Shown here one piece after another: positions 51,017 to 59,932 of a stretch of 64,000 nucleotides of DNA. The notes beneath the pieces were generated by a model. The model made no database searches. It was not told where the DNA came from and worked only from the letters and a program-made list of their open reading frames with translations. The first letter of the stretch is position 1. Each line of letters begins with the position of its first letter. Position numbers and translations under genes: made by a program. Source of the DNA: Cupriavidus nantongensis (GTDB lineage: Bacteria > Pseudomonadota > Gammaproteobacteria > Burkholderiales > Burkholderiaceae); the NCBI RefSeq assembly GCF_001598055.1, contig NZ_CP014845.1, positions 744,001 to 808,000 of the forward strand. The letters run 5' to 3'.

Positions 51017-51810
51017 ATCGCACTGCAGCAGAGGACGGCGCGCTGGAGGAAGACGCCCGCAGCCTGCGCGTGCTGGCGGTGCTGTCCAGCCTGGCGCGGG
51101 CGCAGCAGCCGCAAACGCTGTCGCAGCTGTCGCAGCGGCTGCATGTGCCGAAGGCGACGCTGATGCGCCTGCTGGCAGCGATGGAGCGCAGCGGCTTCGT
51201 GGTGCGGATGCCGGCCGAGCGCGGCTATGTGCCCGGGCCGGCCGCGGCGGCGTTATCGCTGCAGACGCTGCGCAGCCCGCCGCTGCTGCGCGAATGCCGC
51301 GGCATCCTGGCCCGGCTGGTGGCGCGGCTGGGCGAGACCTGCAACCTGACCGCGCTCGACGGCGACCGTGTGCTGTACGTGGAGCGCGTGGAAACGCACG
51401 AGCCGCTGCGGCTGCAGCTGTCGCCCGGCATCCATGTGCCGCTGCACTGCACCGCCAGCGGCAAGCTGTTCCTGTCGGCGATGAACCGGCTGGAGCGACA
51501 GCAGACGCTCGGGCGTCTCGAGCTCGTCGCGCACACGCCGCGCACGCTGTCAGACCTGGCTGCGCTGAACGCCGAACTCGACCGCCTGGCCGCGCGCGGC
51601 ATCGGCGTCGACCACGAGGAATTCGTGCGCGGCATGTGCGCGGTGGCGGTGCCGGTGCGCGAACCGGACGGCGCTGGATCGGGCCGGGTGGTGGCGGCGA
51701 TCGCCTGTCATGCGCCCACCGCGCGGGCCTCATTGGAAGCGTTGCTGCAGGCGGTGCCGACGCTGCAGGACGCGGCGAAGGAGATGGCGGCGGTGCTGTG
51801 CGGGCAGTGA
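50986..51810 (+). CDS. IclR-family transcriptional regulator
   Basis: 274 residues from GTG 50986 with GAGGAG at 50971-50976. N-terminal winged helix (LSQLSQRLHVPKATLMRLLAAME) and IclR effector domain (SPGIHVPLHCTASGKLFLSAM, then GIGVDHEEFVRGMCAVAVPV). Divergent from the GMC oxidoreductase. Confidence 0.92.
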   Translation: MKQNMTMPFQNRTAAEDGALEEDARSLRVLAVLSSLARAQQPQTLSQLSQRLHVPKATLMRLLAAMERSGFVVRMPAERGYVPGPAAAALSLQTLRSPPLLRECRGILARLVARLGETCNLTALDGDRVLYVERVETHEPLRLQLSPGIHVPLHCTASGKLFLSAMNRLERQQTLGRLELVAHTPRTLSDLAALNAELDRLAARGIGVDHEEFVRGMCAVAVPVREPDGAGSGRVVAAIACHAPTARASLEALLQAVPTLQDAAKEMAAVLCGQ

Positions 51811-51832
51811 GCCAGGCCGCAAGGCTTCCCGC

Positions 51833-52840
51833 TCAGCGCTTGCGCACGCCGGCCGCCGCCACCGCGCGCGCGGCCAGCAACGGCACCGGCTCGGCCATGA
51901 CGGTCTCACCGGCCCGGCGCATGACGAGTTCGCGAAACAGGCGAGCCGGCGTGCGCGGCGTCAGTTCGTCGTTCCACACCGCGACCACCGGCTCCACGCG
52001 GCTGCCGAGCTCGAAGCGAAGCACTCTTCCCACCTTGGCCAGGGTGAGCTGCGCGGCGATGCGCTCCGGAAACACCGCCAGGAAATGACCGGCCTGCAAC
52101 AGGCTGGCCGTGGCGGCCACATCGCTGGTGCGGATACCTAGCGTGGGCGCTGGCGCGTCCAGCGCCTGGAACGCCGAATGCAGCAGGTGCAGCATGCGCG
52201 AGCCCGCCACCGGAATACACCACTGCTGCCCGGACAGTTCACGCGCGGTCAGCTTGCGGCGCGTCAGCAGCGGATGGTCCTGGCTGGCGACGATCACCAC
52301 CTTCTGTGCCGGAACCACCGGTGCCGCGCGTAGCGCGGGTAGCGAAAGGCGCGGATCGTCATAGGCGAACAGCAGGTCCAGCGAGCCATCCACAAGCTGA
52401 TCCGCCAGTTCGCCGATGCCCCCCTCGATCACGCTGATCTCCACACGCGGATGATCTTGATAGAAGTCGCTCATCGCCCGCGCCAGAAAGGGCTGCACCG
52501 ACATGGTCCGGAACGCGATGCGCAACGTCCCCTGGCTGCCGGCACGTACCGCCTCCAGCGATTCGGCAAGCCGTTCGAGCTGCGCCAGCAAGACCGCCGC
52601 ATGCGCCGCCATCTCGCTGCCGGGCTCGGTCAGCCGCAGGCCGCGGCGGCTGCGCTCGAACAGCGGCATGCCCACGATGTCTTCGATCTCGGCCAGTGTC
52701 TTGGACACCGCGGCAGGGCTGACATGGAAGCGCACGGCGACGGCGGCGGCGGTCTGCATCTCGCTCAGCGCCAGCATGATGCGCAGATGCCGCAACTTGA
52801 GGCGGCCAAGCAGGGTATGGGTGAAGGTTTCGGCAGGCAT
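51833..52840 (-). CDS. LysR-family transcriptional regulator
   Basis: 335 residues from ATG 52840; a TTG at 52894 would add 18 residues but lies in the promoter. HTH LSEMQTAAAVAVRFHVSPAAVSKTLAEIE, effector domain from GTLRIAFRTMSVQPFLARA. Divergent from the Bug-MlrC-Bug operon and its likely regulator. PbpR/GbpR-like opening (LKLRHLRIMLAL) suggests the galactose-binding-regulator branch. Confidence 0.88.
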   Translation of the reverse strand: MPAETFTHTLLGRLKLRHLRIMLALSEMQTAAAVAVRFHVSPAAVSKTLAEIEDIVGMPLFERSRRGLRLTEPGSEMAAHAAVLLAQLERLAESLEAVRAGSQGTLRIAFRTMSVQPFLARAMSDFYQDHPRVEISVIEGGIGELADQLVDGSLDLLFAYDDPRLSLPALRAAPVVPAQKVVIVASQDHPLLTRRKLTARELSGQQWCIPVAGSRMLHLLHSAFQALDAPAPTLGIRTSDVAATASLLQAGHFLAVFPERIAAQLTLAKVGRVLRFELGSRVEPVVAVWNDELTPRTPARLFRELVMRRAGETVMAEPVPLLAARAVAAAGVRKR

Positions 52841-52915
52841 GGCAGGCAACGGCAGGGCCGACAGGTTTCTTTTGTGGGTTAACCATTTGCTCAATAAACA
52901 GCGAGTTTAATTCGC

Positions 52916-52944
52916 TTTTGGTATCGAAACCAATCCCATATAGT
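52916..52944 (+). promoter_or_regulatory. Promoter of the Bug-MlrC-Bug operon
   Basis: -10 TATAGT (52939-52944) with a weak -35 TTTTGG (52916-52921), 17-base spacer. The spacer holds the palindrome TGGTATCGAAACCA, a plausible LysR target. Confidence 0.45.
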
Positions 52945-53005
52945 CGGCGCATCACCTGATTCATTCCAAGCCATCACGAGGCAATCAGACCTCAGGAGGA
53001 GACCC

Positions 53006-53995
53006 ATGGAAGCAGTATGCCGATTGCGCTCGGCCATGCGCTGCATGCTTGCCGGCGCAGCCGTGCTGACGGCCACTTGCGCAAGTGCCGCGACCGCGTG
53101 GCCCGACCGGCCGCTGCGCCTGGTCGTGCCGTTTCCGGCCGGCGGTTCCTACGACATCATCGGCCGCACGCTCGCGCGCAAGCTGGAACAGCGGCTCGGG
53201 CAGCCGGTGGTGGTGGAGAACATCGCCGGCGGCGCGACCGTGCCGGGCGTGTCGTCGGTGCTCAAGGAAAAGGCCGATGGCAACACGCTGCTGCTGGCCA
53301 GCGACGGCACGCTCAGTATCAATCCGTACACGATCAAGGGCCTGCGCTATCGGCCCGATACCGACCTGACGCCGGTGACCATCGTCAGCACCGTGCCGCA
53401 CTGGATCATCACGCGCGCCGACCGCAAGCAGATGACATTGAGTGAGCTGAAATCGCATATCCAGCGCAATCCCGGCAAGGTGTCGATCAGCATCAACGTT
53501 GTCGCCGGGGCCGCCCACCTCGGCCTGGCCGACTGGAAGCGCCGCAATGGCCTGGACTTCACCATTGTTCCGTACCGCGGCTCGCCGCCCGCCATGGCGG
53601 ATCTGATTGGTGGCCAGACTTATGCCCATGTCGATGTGATCGGCTCTTCGGTCAACTACGTCCAGGATGGCAAGGCCAAGCCGCTGGCCGTGCTGCAGGT
53701 GGAGCCGGTTGCGCAGTTTCCTGCCCTCGAAACGCAGAGGGCGGGTGGTGCCGATGCACTGCAGGTGCGCGGCAATCTGGCGCTGGTGGTCAAGGCGGGT
53801 ACGCCGGCCCCGGTGATCGACCGGCTCTACCAGGAAGTGAAGGCCAGCGTGCATGAAGCGGACTTCGCTGCACGCCTGAAGACGCTTTCCTACGAGCCGG
53901 TCCTGTCCACCCCCGAGCAGGCCCGCCGCTTCCTGCAGACCGAATCGATCCGCTACGGCGCCATCGCACGCGCGGTCGATCTCGAATCCAACTGA
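53006..53995 (+). CDS. Bug/TctC-family periplasmic solute receptor
   Basis: 329 residues behind an AGGAGGAG ribosome site. Signal peptide to about CASAATA, then WPDRPLRLVVPFPAGGSYDII, the family start, and the GATVPG/LLLASDG blocks. Orphan receptor, first gene of an operon with MlrC and a second Bug protein. Confidence 0.9.
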   Translation: MEAVCRLRSAMRCMLAGAAVLTATCASAATAWPDRPLRLVVPFPAGGSYDIIGRTLARKLEQRLGQPVVVENIAGGATVPGVSSVLKEKADGNTLLLASDGTLSINPYTIKGLRYRPDTDLTPVTIVSTVPHWIITRADRKQMTLSELKSHIQRNPGKVSISINVVAGAAHLGLADWKRRNGLDFTIVPYRGSPPAMADLIGGQTYAHVDVIGSSVNYVQDGKAKPLAVLQVEPVAQFPALETQRAGGADALQVRGNLALVVKAGTPAPVIDRLYQEVKASVHEADFAARLKTLSYEPVLSTPEQARRFLQTESIRYGAIARAVDLESN

Positions 53996-54021
53996 ACCCT
54001 TGACGCTGCCGGAGCCAGTCC

Positions 54022-55521
54022 ATGCGTTTTGTCATTGCCCTGATGCGGCATGAAACCAATACCTTTTCGCCGATTGCCACGCCACTGAGCGCGTTCAACC
54101 GCGGCAGCACCGACGGCCCGCTTTATGGCGACGACGCGGTGCGTGCCTGCCAGGGCACCAACAGCGCCGCGGCCGCATTCATCGATATCGCTCGGCAACA
54201 GGGCGACGAATTCGTGATGCCGTTGATGGCGAACGCAGTGCCCAGCGGCATGGTCACTGCCGAAGCCTTTGAGTCGATGGCGGCCACCATCGTAGAGGCG
54301 GTACGCGCCGGCTGCGATGCCGTGATGCTGGACCTGCACGGCGCCATGGTGGCCGAGGGTTATCCGGATGCGGAAGGCGAGTTGCTGGCCCGTATCCGTG
54401 CCGTCGCGCCGGAGATGCCGATCGCGGTGGCGCTCGATTTCCATGCCAACTTCAGCGCTGCCCTGGTCGACAATGCGACCGTGATCGCCGGCTATTGCAC
54501 CTATCCCCACGTGGACGTGTACGAGACCGGCGCTCGCGCCGCCCGTACCCTGATGGCGGCGCTGCACGGCGAGGCCCAGCCGGTCTTGCTGTGGCGCACG
54601 CTGCCGATGCTGACCCACATGCTGCGCCAGACCCCACGCGCGCAACCGATGAAGGACATCATGGAGCGCGCGATGACGGCCGAGCGCGATGGCGAGGTGC
54701 TCAACGCGTCGGTGTTCGGGGGCTTTCCGCTGGCCGATATCCCGCATACGGGGCTGGCCGTGGTGATCGTGGCCGAAGCCACCACGATCGAAGCGGGCCG
54801 GCGCCTGCTCGACGAACTCTGCGGCATGGCGTGGCAACGCCGGGCTGATTTCGTTTTCCCGATCGAGCCGATGGCGGAATCGATCGCACGAGCGAAGGCG
54901 ATCCCGCAAGGTCCGGTCGTGCTGGTGGACCATGGCGACAACTGTGGTGCCGGCGGCCCAACCGACGAAATGACAGTGTTGGGCGAAGTCCTGCACCAGG
55001 GGCTCGAAGGCGTGGTTGCCGGGCCGTTCTGGGACCCCGGGGCGGTGGCGGAATTGATTGCCGCCGGCGTCGGGCAGTCCGTCACGCTGGATGTGGGCGG
55101 CAAGACCGACATGCCGGCGCTGGACCTGAAGGGCCGTCCGCTGCGGCTGACCGGGCGGGTGCAGTGCATTACCGACGGCAACTATCAGGTCACCGGTCCG
55201 ATGTTCACCGGCATGAAGCTGAGCCTGGGCCGCACCGTGGTGCTGGATGTCGCGGGCACGTTGGTGGTGATCTGCGAAAAGCCGCAGGAGCCGTTCGATA
55301 CCGGCGTGTTCACGCACGCGGGCATCGACCTGTCGCGCCGCAAGTACATCCTCATCAAGTCGCGCCAGCATTTCCGCGCCGGGTTCGAGCCGATCGCCAG
55401 CGAGATCGTGCTGGTGGCCGGCCCCGGCGTCTGCAGTTCGGACTACAGCCAGTTTCCGTTCCGCAACCTGCGCCGCCCGATCTATCCACTGGAAGCGCAC
55501 ACTGAACTCGATGCCGCCTGA
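54022..55521 (+). CDS. M81-family metallopeptidase (MlrC-like)
   Basis: 499 residues, full MlrC length. Metal-site motifs MRHETNTFSP at the N-terminus, LDLHGAMVAEGYPDAEGELL, ALDFHANFS and, in the C-terminal domain, VDHGDNCGAGGPTD. MlrC acts last in microcystin linear peptide breakdown, but the many soil homologues probably cleave other small peptides or amides. It lies 26 bases after one Bug receptor and 23 before another. Confidence 0.9.
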   Translation: MRFVIALMRHETNTFSPIATPLSAFNRGSTDGPLYGDDAVRACQGTNSAAAAFIDIARQQGDEFVMPLMANAVPSGMVTAEAFESMAATIVEAVRAGCDAVMLDLHGAMVAEGYPDAEGELLARIRAVAPEMPIAVALDFHANFSAALVDNATVIAGYCTYPHVDVYETGARAARTLMAALHGEAQPVLLWRTLPMLTHMLRQTPRAQPMKDIMERAMTAERDGEVLNASVFGGFPLADIPHTGLAVVIVAEATTIEAGRRLLDELCGMAWQRRADFVFPIEPMAESIARAKAIPQGPVVLVDHGDNCGAGGPTDEMTVLGEVLHQGLEGVVAGPFWDPGAVAELIAAGVGQSVTLDVGGKTDMPALDLKGRPLRLTGRVQCITDGNYQVTGPMFTGMKLSLGRTVVLDVAGTLVVICEKPQEPFDTGVFTHAGIDLSRRKYILIKSRQHFRAGFEPIASEIVLVAGPGVCSSDYSQFPFRNLRRPIYPLEAHTELDAA

Positions 55522-55544
55522 AGCGGCCGCCGCCATCAACCGGA

Positions 55545-56552
55545 GTGACCCGCACGCTCTTTCCGAATTCCCTGCAACGGCTGGCCCCCGCGCTGGCCTT
55601 GGTCTTGGCCCTGGGTGTCAGTGCCGCTCCCGCCATGGCCCGCGCCGCCAGCGGCGACGCGCCCGTGCGTATCGTCGTCGGCTTTGCGGCCGGCGGTGCG
55701 CTCGACATTTTCGCGCGCACGCTTGCCGAAAAGCTGCGGGTTTCGCTCGACACACCGGTGCTGGTCGAAAACCGCCCCGGCGCCTCGGCGCGACTGGCAC
55801 TGGAGAACGTCAAACGCGCGCCGCCGGACGGCAAGACGGTGCTGATCTCGCCCGCGCCGCCGTTCACCATCTTTCCGCTGACCTACAAAAGCCTGTCCTA
55901 TGACCCCGACAAGGACCTGGTTCCCGTCGCCTACCTGGCCGACGTGCCGCTGGTCGCATCCGCCAGCATCAACCAGCCCTATCGGACCATGCCGGAATAC
56001 CTGGCATGGGTAAAGCGCAACCGGGACAAGGGCGGCGTGGGACTGGTCACGCTTGGCGGCAGCATTCACTTCGGGGTGCTGTCGCTCAGCAAGGCGATCG
56101 GCGTGCCCTTGCTGCCCACCGCCTATCGCGGCGCAGTGATGATGCTGACCGATGAGATCGGCGGCACGCTGCCGCTGGGTATCGATGCGGTGGGCGGGCA
56201 GATGGAGCTGTACCGGGCGGGCAAGATCCGTTTCCTGGGTGTCACCGGCACTCGCCGCTCGGCGCTGCTGCCTGATGTGCCAACGCTGGCGGAGGTGGGC
56301 GCGCCAGGTTTCGAGGCGGCATCCGGCTGGTATTCGGCTTTTGTGCCGGCGGGGACGCCGCCGCCGATGGTGGCGAAGATCGAAAAGGCGCTGCTCGATG
56401 CCGTCAAGGATCCCGTGGTGCGCGACAAGATGTCGACGCTGGGCATGGAAATGAATGGCAAGCCGGCGGATTCCTTGCGCAAGCTGATCCAGGCGCAGCG
56501 CGCGCAGTGGCAGCCGGTGGTCGCGGCCTCGGGTTTTACGGCCAGCGATTGA
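55545..56552 (+). CDS. Bug/TctC-family periplasmic solute receptor
   Basis: 335 residues if started at GTG 55545, which gives a good signal peptide (ALALVLALGVSAAPAMARA) but overlaps the nearest GGAG, so the exact start is uncertain. Family blocks: VRIVVGFAAGGALDIFARTLAEKL and DGKTVLISPAPPF. Its 3' end overlaps the convergent UDG gene by 17 bases. Confidence 0.88.
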   Translation: MTRTLFPNSLQRLAPALALVLALGVSAAPAMARAASGDAPVRIVVGFAAGGALDIFARTLAEKLRVSLDTPVLVENRPGASARLALENVKRAPPDGKTVLISPAPPFTIFPLTYKSLSYDPDKDLVPVAYLADVPLVASASINQPYRTMPEYLAWVKRNRDKGGVGLVTLGGSIHFGVLSLSKAIGVPLLPTAYRGAVMMLTDEIGGTLPLGIDAVGGQMELYRAGKIRFLGVTGTRRSALLPDVPTLAEVGAPGFEAASGWYSAFVPAGTPPPMVAKIEKALLDAVKDPVVRDKMSTLGMEMNGKPADSLRKLIQAQRAQWQPVVAASGFTASD

Positions 56553-57198
56553 GACCCGCGGGAGCACGGCCATGCCGCAGGATGCGGCCCACCCGCTCCC
56601 GCAGCATCGGCAATACCTCGGCTTCAAACCACGGATGCTGCTTGAACCACGGCTGGTTGCGCGGCGACGGGTGCGGCAGCGGGATGAAGCCGGGCGCATA
56701 GTCCTGCCATGCCCTGACCGTTTCGGTCAGCGTGGGTTTGCGGCGCGCGCCCAGGAAATGCCGCTGCGCATACTGGCCGACCAGCAGGGTCAGCGCGATC
56801 GACGGCAGTTGCGCCAGCAGGCGGTCCATCCACAGGGGCGCGCATTCGGGGCGCGGCGGGTTGTCGCCACCCTTGCCGCGGCCGGGATAGCACAAGCCCA
56901 TTGGGATGATGGCGAATTGCGAGGCGTCGCAGAAGGTGGTGTCGTCGACGCCGAGCCACTGGCGCAAACGGTCACCGCTGGCATCGTTCCATGGAATGCC
57001 GGTCTCGTGCACGCGCGTTCCCGGTGCCTGGCCGACGATCAGTATGCGTGCGCCGGCGCCGGCGCGAACCACCGGGCGCGGGCCCAGCGGCAAATGCTGT
57101 GCGCAGGCGCGGCAGGCGCGGACCTCGGTCAGCAGGGATTCGAGCGCGGCGGTTGGGTGGCGCAGGGTGTGTTCAGGCGGGGGCGGCTTGGCTGGCAT
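56536..57198 (-). CDS. Uracil-DNA glycosylase family protein
   Basis: 220 residues. Motif A in VGQAPGTRVHETGIPWNDASG (about 55-75), motif B HPSPRN near 176, and two early cysteines in CRACAQH. This is the UDG superfamily fold of the family-4/5-like group; the early CxxC could be part of an Fe-S site, but the remaining ligands are not clear. DNA repair role by family, substrate base unproven. Confidence 0.85.
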   Translation of the reverse strand: MPAKPPPPEHTLRHPTAALESLLTEVRACRACAQHLPLGPRPVVRAGAGARILIVGQAPGTRVHETGIPWNDASGDRLRQWLGVDDTTFCDASQFAIIPMGLCYPGRGKGGDNPPRPECAPLWMDRLLAQLPSIALTLLVGQYAQRHFLGARRKPTLTETVRAWQDYAPGFIPLPHPSPRNQPWFKQHPWFEAEVLPMLRERVGRILRHGRAPAGLNRWP

Positions 57199-57379
57199 CG
57201 CTGGTTGTCCGGAATGCGCGCTTTCGCGCGGACCTGCAGTGGTTGGCCGATGCCGCGCGCATGACGTATTTTACAAGGGCAAACGCGCCCCCGCCGCCGA
57301 ACCCGCCGGCGCAACGCATGCGCGGCCGCGCAGCGGTTCCCGCATGCCAGCGGTGGCGCGACCATCACAGGAGCCCGCC

Positions 57380-58870
57380 ATGCTCGACGCACTTCGCCAC
57401 ACGCTTCGCCGCTTCTCCATCGCTTGCTGTGTGTGCCTTGCAGCCTGCGGGGGCGGCGGTGGCGGCGGCGAAAGCGGCGGTGCGGGTGATTCTGGCGGTG
57501 GAGGAGGCGGCGGTGGCGCGGGCGGCAACGGCTCGCTGACGGTTGCGATCTCGGGCCTGCCGTCGGGGACCCCGGCGGCCATCACGGTATCGGGCCCGGG
57601 CCAGTTCCGCCAGGCCGTGGTGCAGTCGACCACGCTGTCCAACCTGGCGCCAGGCAGTTACACCATCACCGCAGACAGCGTGCTGACGGGCAGTGCGTTG
57701 CGCAAGCCGCAGCTGCCGACGCAGGTGGTCGCAGTGGCCGCGGGCACGGGTGCGACCGCCAGCGTGGCCTACGGTGCGCCGGAATCGATGCAGTTGTCGT
57801 TGACGCAGGTGCCCGGCGAATTCTCCGCGCCGATCTTCCTGACCGCGCCCGCCGGCGATGCGCGCCTGTTCGTGGTGGAGCGCGCCGGCCGTATCCGCAT
57901 CGTTCGCGATGGCGCGCTGCTGGCCACGCCGTTTCTGGATATCGAGGCGCTGACCACCACCGACGGCGAGCGCGGCCTGCTGTCGATGGCATTCGATCCG
58001 GACTACGCGAGCAACGGCCGCTTCTACGTCTATTACACCGACACAGCTGGCGCCATCACCATCGCCCGCTACCAGGTCTCGGCCACCAACCCGGACCTGG
58101 CCGACACCGCGGGCACGGTGCTGCTGTCGATCCCGCATCCGACCTTCTCCAACCATAACGGCGGCCAGCTCGCCTTCGGCCCCGACCGCATGCTCTATAT
58201 CGGCACGGGCGACGGCGGCGGTGGCGGCGATCCGGCGGGCAACGCGCAGAACGCGGGAACGCTGCTCGGCAAGATGCTGCGTATCGATGTCAGCGGCGCG
58301 TCGGGCTACGGCGTGCCGGCAGGCAACCCGTTACTGGGCCAGTCGGGCAGCCGCGGCGAGATCTGGGCGCTCGGGCTGCGCAACCCGTGGCGGTTCTCGT
58401 TCGATGCCGGGACGTTGTATATCGCCGACGTCGGCCAGGACCTGCGTGAGGAAGTCGACGTGGCACCGTCCACCAGCGCGGGCCTGAACTACGGCTGGAA
58501 CCTGACCGAGGGCTCCGCGTGCGTGGGTGCCGCCGCCTGCGACAAGAGCGGGCTGACCATGCCCGCGTTCGAGTACGGCCATGGGGAAGGCGGCTGTGCC
58601 ATCGTCGGCGGCTATGTGTATCGCGGCAGCGCCAGCCCGGCGCTGCGCGGGCGCTACTTCTACTCCGATCTGTGCACGGGCAAGCTGCAGAGCTTCGTGT
58701 ATCGCGATGGCGTTGCCACCGAGCCGGTCGACTGGAACGTCACGGTGCCGGGCAGCGTGTTCTCGTTCGGCGTGGATGCCGCGCAGGCGCTCTATGTGAT
58801 GGCCGATCCGGGCACGTCCGCGAACAGCGGGCGGGTCTACCGGATCGATGCCGCGGGCGGCACGCCTTGA
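57380..58870 (+). CDS. PQQ-type glucose/sorbosone dehydrogenase-like lipoprotein
   Basis: 496 residues from ATG 57380 with CAGGAG upstream. Lipoprotein signal ending LAAC, followed by a low-complexity Gly/Ser linker (about 25-50), a small beta domain (about 52-130) and a six-bladed propeller: APAGDARLFVVERAGRI, HNGGQLAFGPDRMLYIGTGD, LGLRNPWRFSFD, ADVGQDLREEVDVAPS. The family oxidises sugars with PQQ in the periplasm; some members bind other ligands. Stands alone. Confidence 0.88.
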   Translation: MLDALRHTLRRFSIACCVCLAACGGGGGGGESGGAGDSGGGGGGGGAGGNGSLTVAISGLPSGTPAAITVSGPGQFRQAVVQSTTLSNLAPGSYTITADSVLTGSALRKPQLPTQVVAVAAGTGATASVAYGAPESMQLSLTQVPGEFSAPIFLTAPAGDARLFVVERAGRIRIVRDGALLATPFLDIEALTTTDGERGLLSMAFDPDYASNGRFYVYYTDTAGAITIARYQVSATNPDLADTAGTVLLSIPHPTFSNHNGGQLAFGPDRMLYIGTGDGGGGGDPAGNAQNAGTLLGKMLRIDVSGASGYGVPAGNPLLGQSGSRGEIWALGLRNPWRFSFDAGTLYIADVGQDLREEVDVAPSTSAGLNYGWNLTEGSACVGAAACDKSGLTMPAFEYGHGEGGCAIVGGYVYRGSASPALRGRYFYSDLCTGKLQSFVYRDGVATEPVDWNVTVPGSVFSFGVDAAQALYVMADPGTSANSGRVYRIDAAGGTP

Positions 58871-58897
58871 TGGCTTGCCGCCCCTCATCGCAACGTC

Positions 58898-59908
58898 TCA
58901 GGCCGCGTTGGTCTTGCGGCCGACGCCCTGGATCAGCTTGTTGACGCGTGCCAGGTACTGGTCGAACATCCGGTTCGCCTGTTCCTGGCTGTCGATCGGC
59001 TGCAGCACGGTGCGCCCCTCGGCTTCAAGCTTGGCGCGGATCTCCGGCTTGGCCAGCGCTTCGCCGATGGCCTTGCGCAGCACCGCCACGCGCTCTGCCG
59101 GCGTGCCCTGCCTGACGAAATAGCCGCCGCCGATGGTGTATTCGAAATCCGGCACCAGCTTGCTCTGCGTAATCAGCGGCACCGACTTGAGCGCGGGCGG
59201 CAGGGCGCGCGAGAAGCTGGTCAGGATCTTCAGCCGGCCCTGCTGCTGCATGCTGTCGAAACTGGACTGGTAGGGCAGGATGGCGAAGTCGACCTCGCCG
59301 CCGGCAAGGCCCTGCAGCGCCGGCGCGCCGCCCTTGTAGGGCACGTGCAGGAACGGCACGCCCAGGCGCGCGGCGAGCGCATCGCCCATCAGGTGATAGA
59401 TCGAGTCGATGCCGACGGTGGCGTAGGTCAGCGACTTGCCCTTGCCCTGCCGCGCGAATTCGATGAACTTGTCCAGGCTGTCCACGGCGATGCCGTTGCG
59501 CACCATCAGCACGATATTGGCGTCGCTGATCGGCGCGGCCAGCAAGAAGTCCTGCGGCTTGTAGCGTGCCGCGGGGTTCAGCAGCGGCGCCAGGAACACC
59601 TCGTTGATCGAGCCATGGAAGAAGGTGTAGCCGTCGGCCGGCGCGGCCAGCACCTTGTTGGCGCCGATCAGCCCGGTGCCGCCGCCGTAGTTCTCCACCA
59701 CCACCTGCTGGCGCACGCTCTTGCTGATCGATTCGCCGAAGATGCGCGCCGACGCGTCGCTGGCGCCGCCGGCAGGGTAGGGCACCACCAGCGACAGCGC
59801 CTTGGCGGGAAAGGCATCGGCCGCAAACGCCGGCAGGCCGGACAGCACGGAAGCACCGGCGGCGAGGCCGGCGTGTTGCAGGAAGCGGCGACGGTTCAGG
59901 GTAGCCAT
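58898..59908 (-). CDS. Bug/TctC-family periplasmic solute receptor (Tat-like signal)
   Basis: 336 residues. NRRRFLQHAGLAAGASVLSG is a twin-arginine-style signal, unlike the Sec signals of the other Bug proteins here. Family opening FPAKALSLVVPYPAGGASDAS and GANKVLAAPADGYTF. Follows the M20 amidohydrolase by 24 bases on the same strand, so it probably delivers that enzyme's substrate. Confidence 0.9.
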   Translation of the reverse strand: MATLNRRRFLQHAGLAAGASVLSGLPAFAADAFPAKALSLVVPYPAGGASDASARIFGESISKSVRQQVVVENYGGGTGLIGANKVLAAPADGYTFFHGSINEVFLAPLLNPAARYKPQDFLLAAPISDANIVLMVRNGIAVDSLDKFIEFARQGKGKSLTYATVGIDSIYHLMGDALAARLGVPFLHVPYKGGAPALQGLAGGEVDFAILPYQSSFDSMQQQGRLKILTSFSRALPPALKSVPLITQSKLVPDFEYTIGGGYFVRQGTPAERVAVLRKAIGEALAKPEIRAKLEAEGRTVLQPIDSQEQANRMFDQYLARVNKLIQGVGRKTNAA

Positions 59909-59932
59909 GGGGTTGTCTCCTCGGTTTCTTTG

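Noticed and set aside
52841..52894. TTG-started N-terminal extension of the LysR protein
   Set aside because: Would place translation inside the divergent promoter region; the ATG at 52840 leaves the HTH domain complete.
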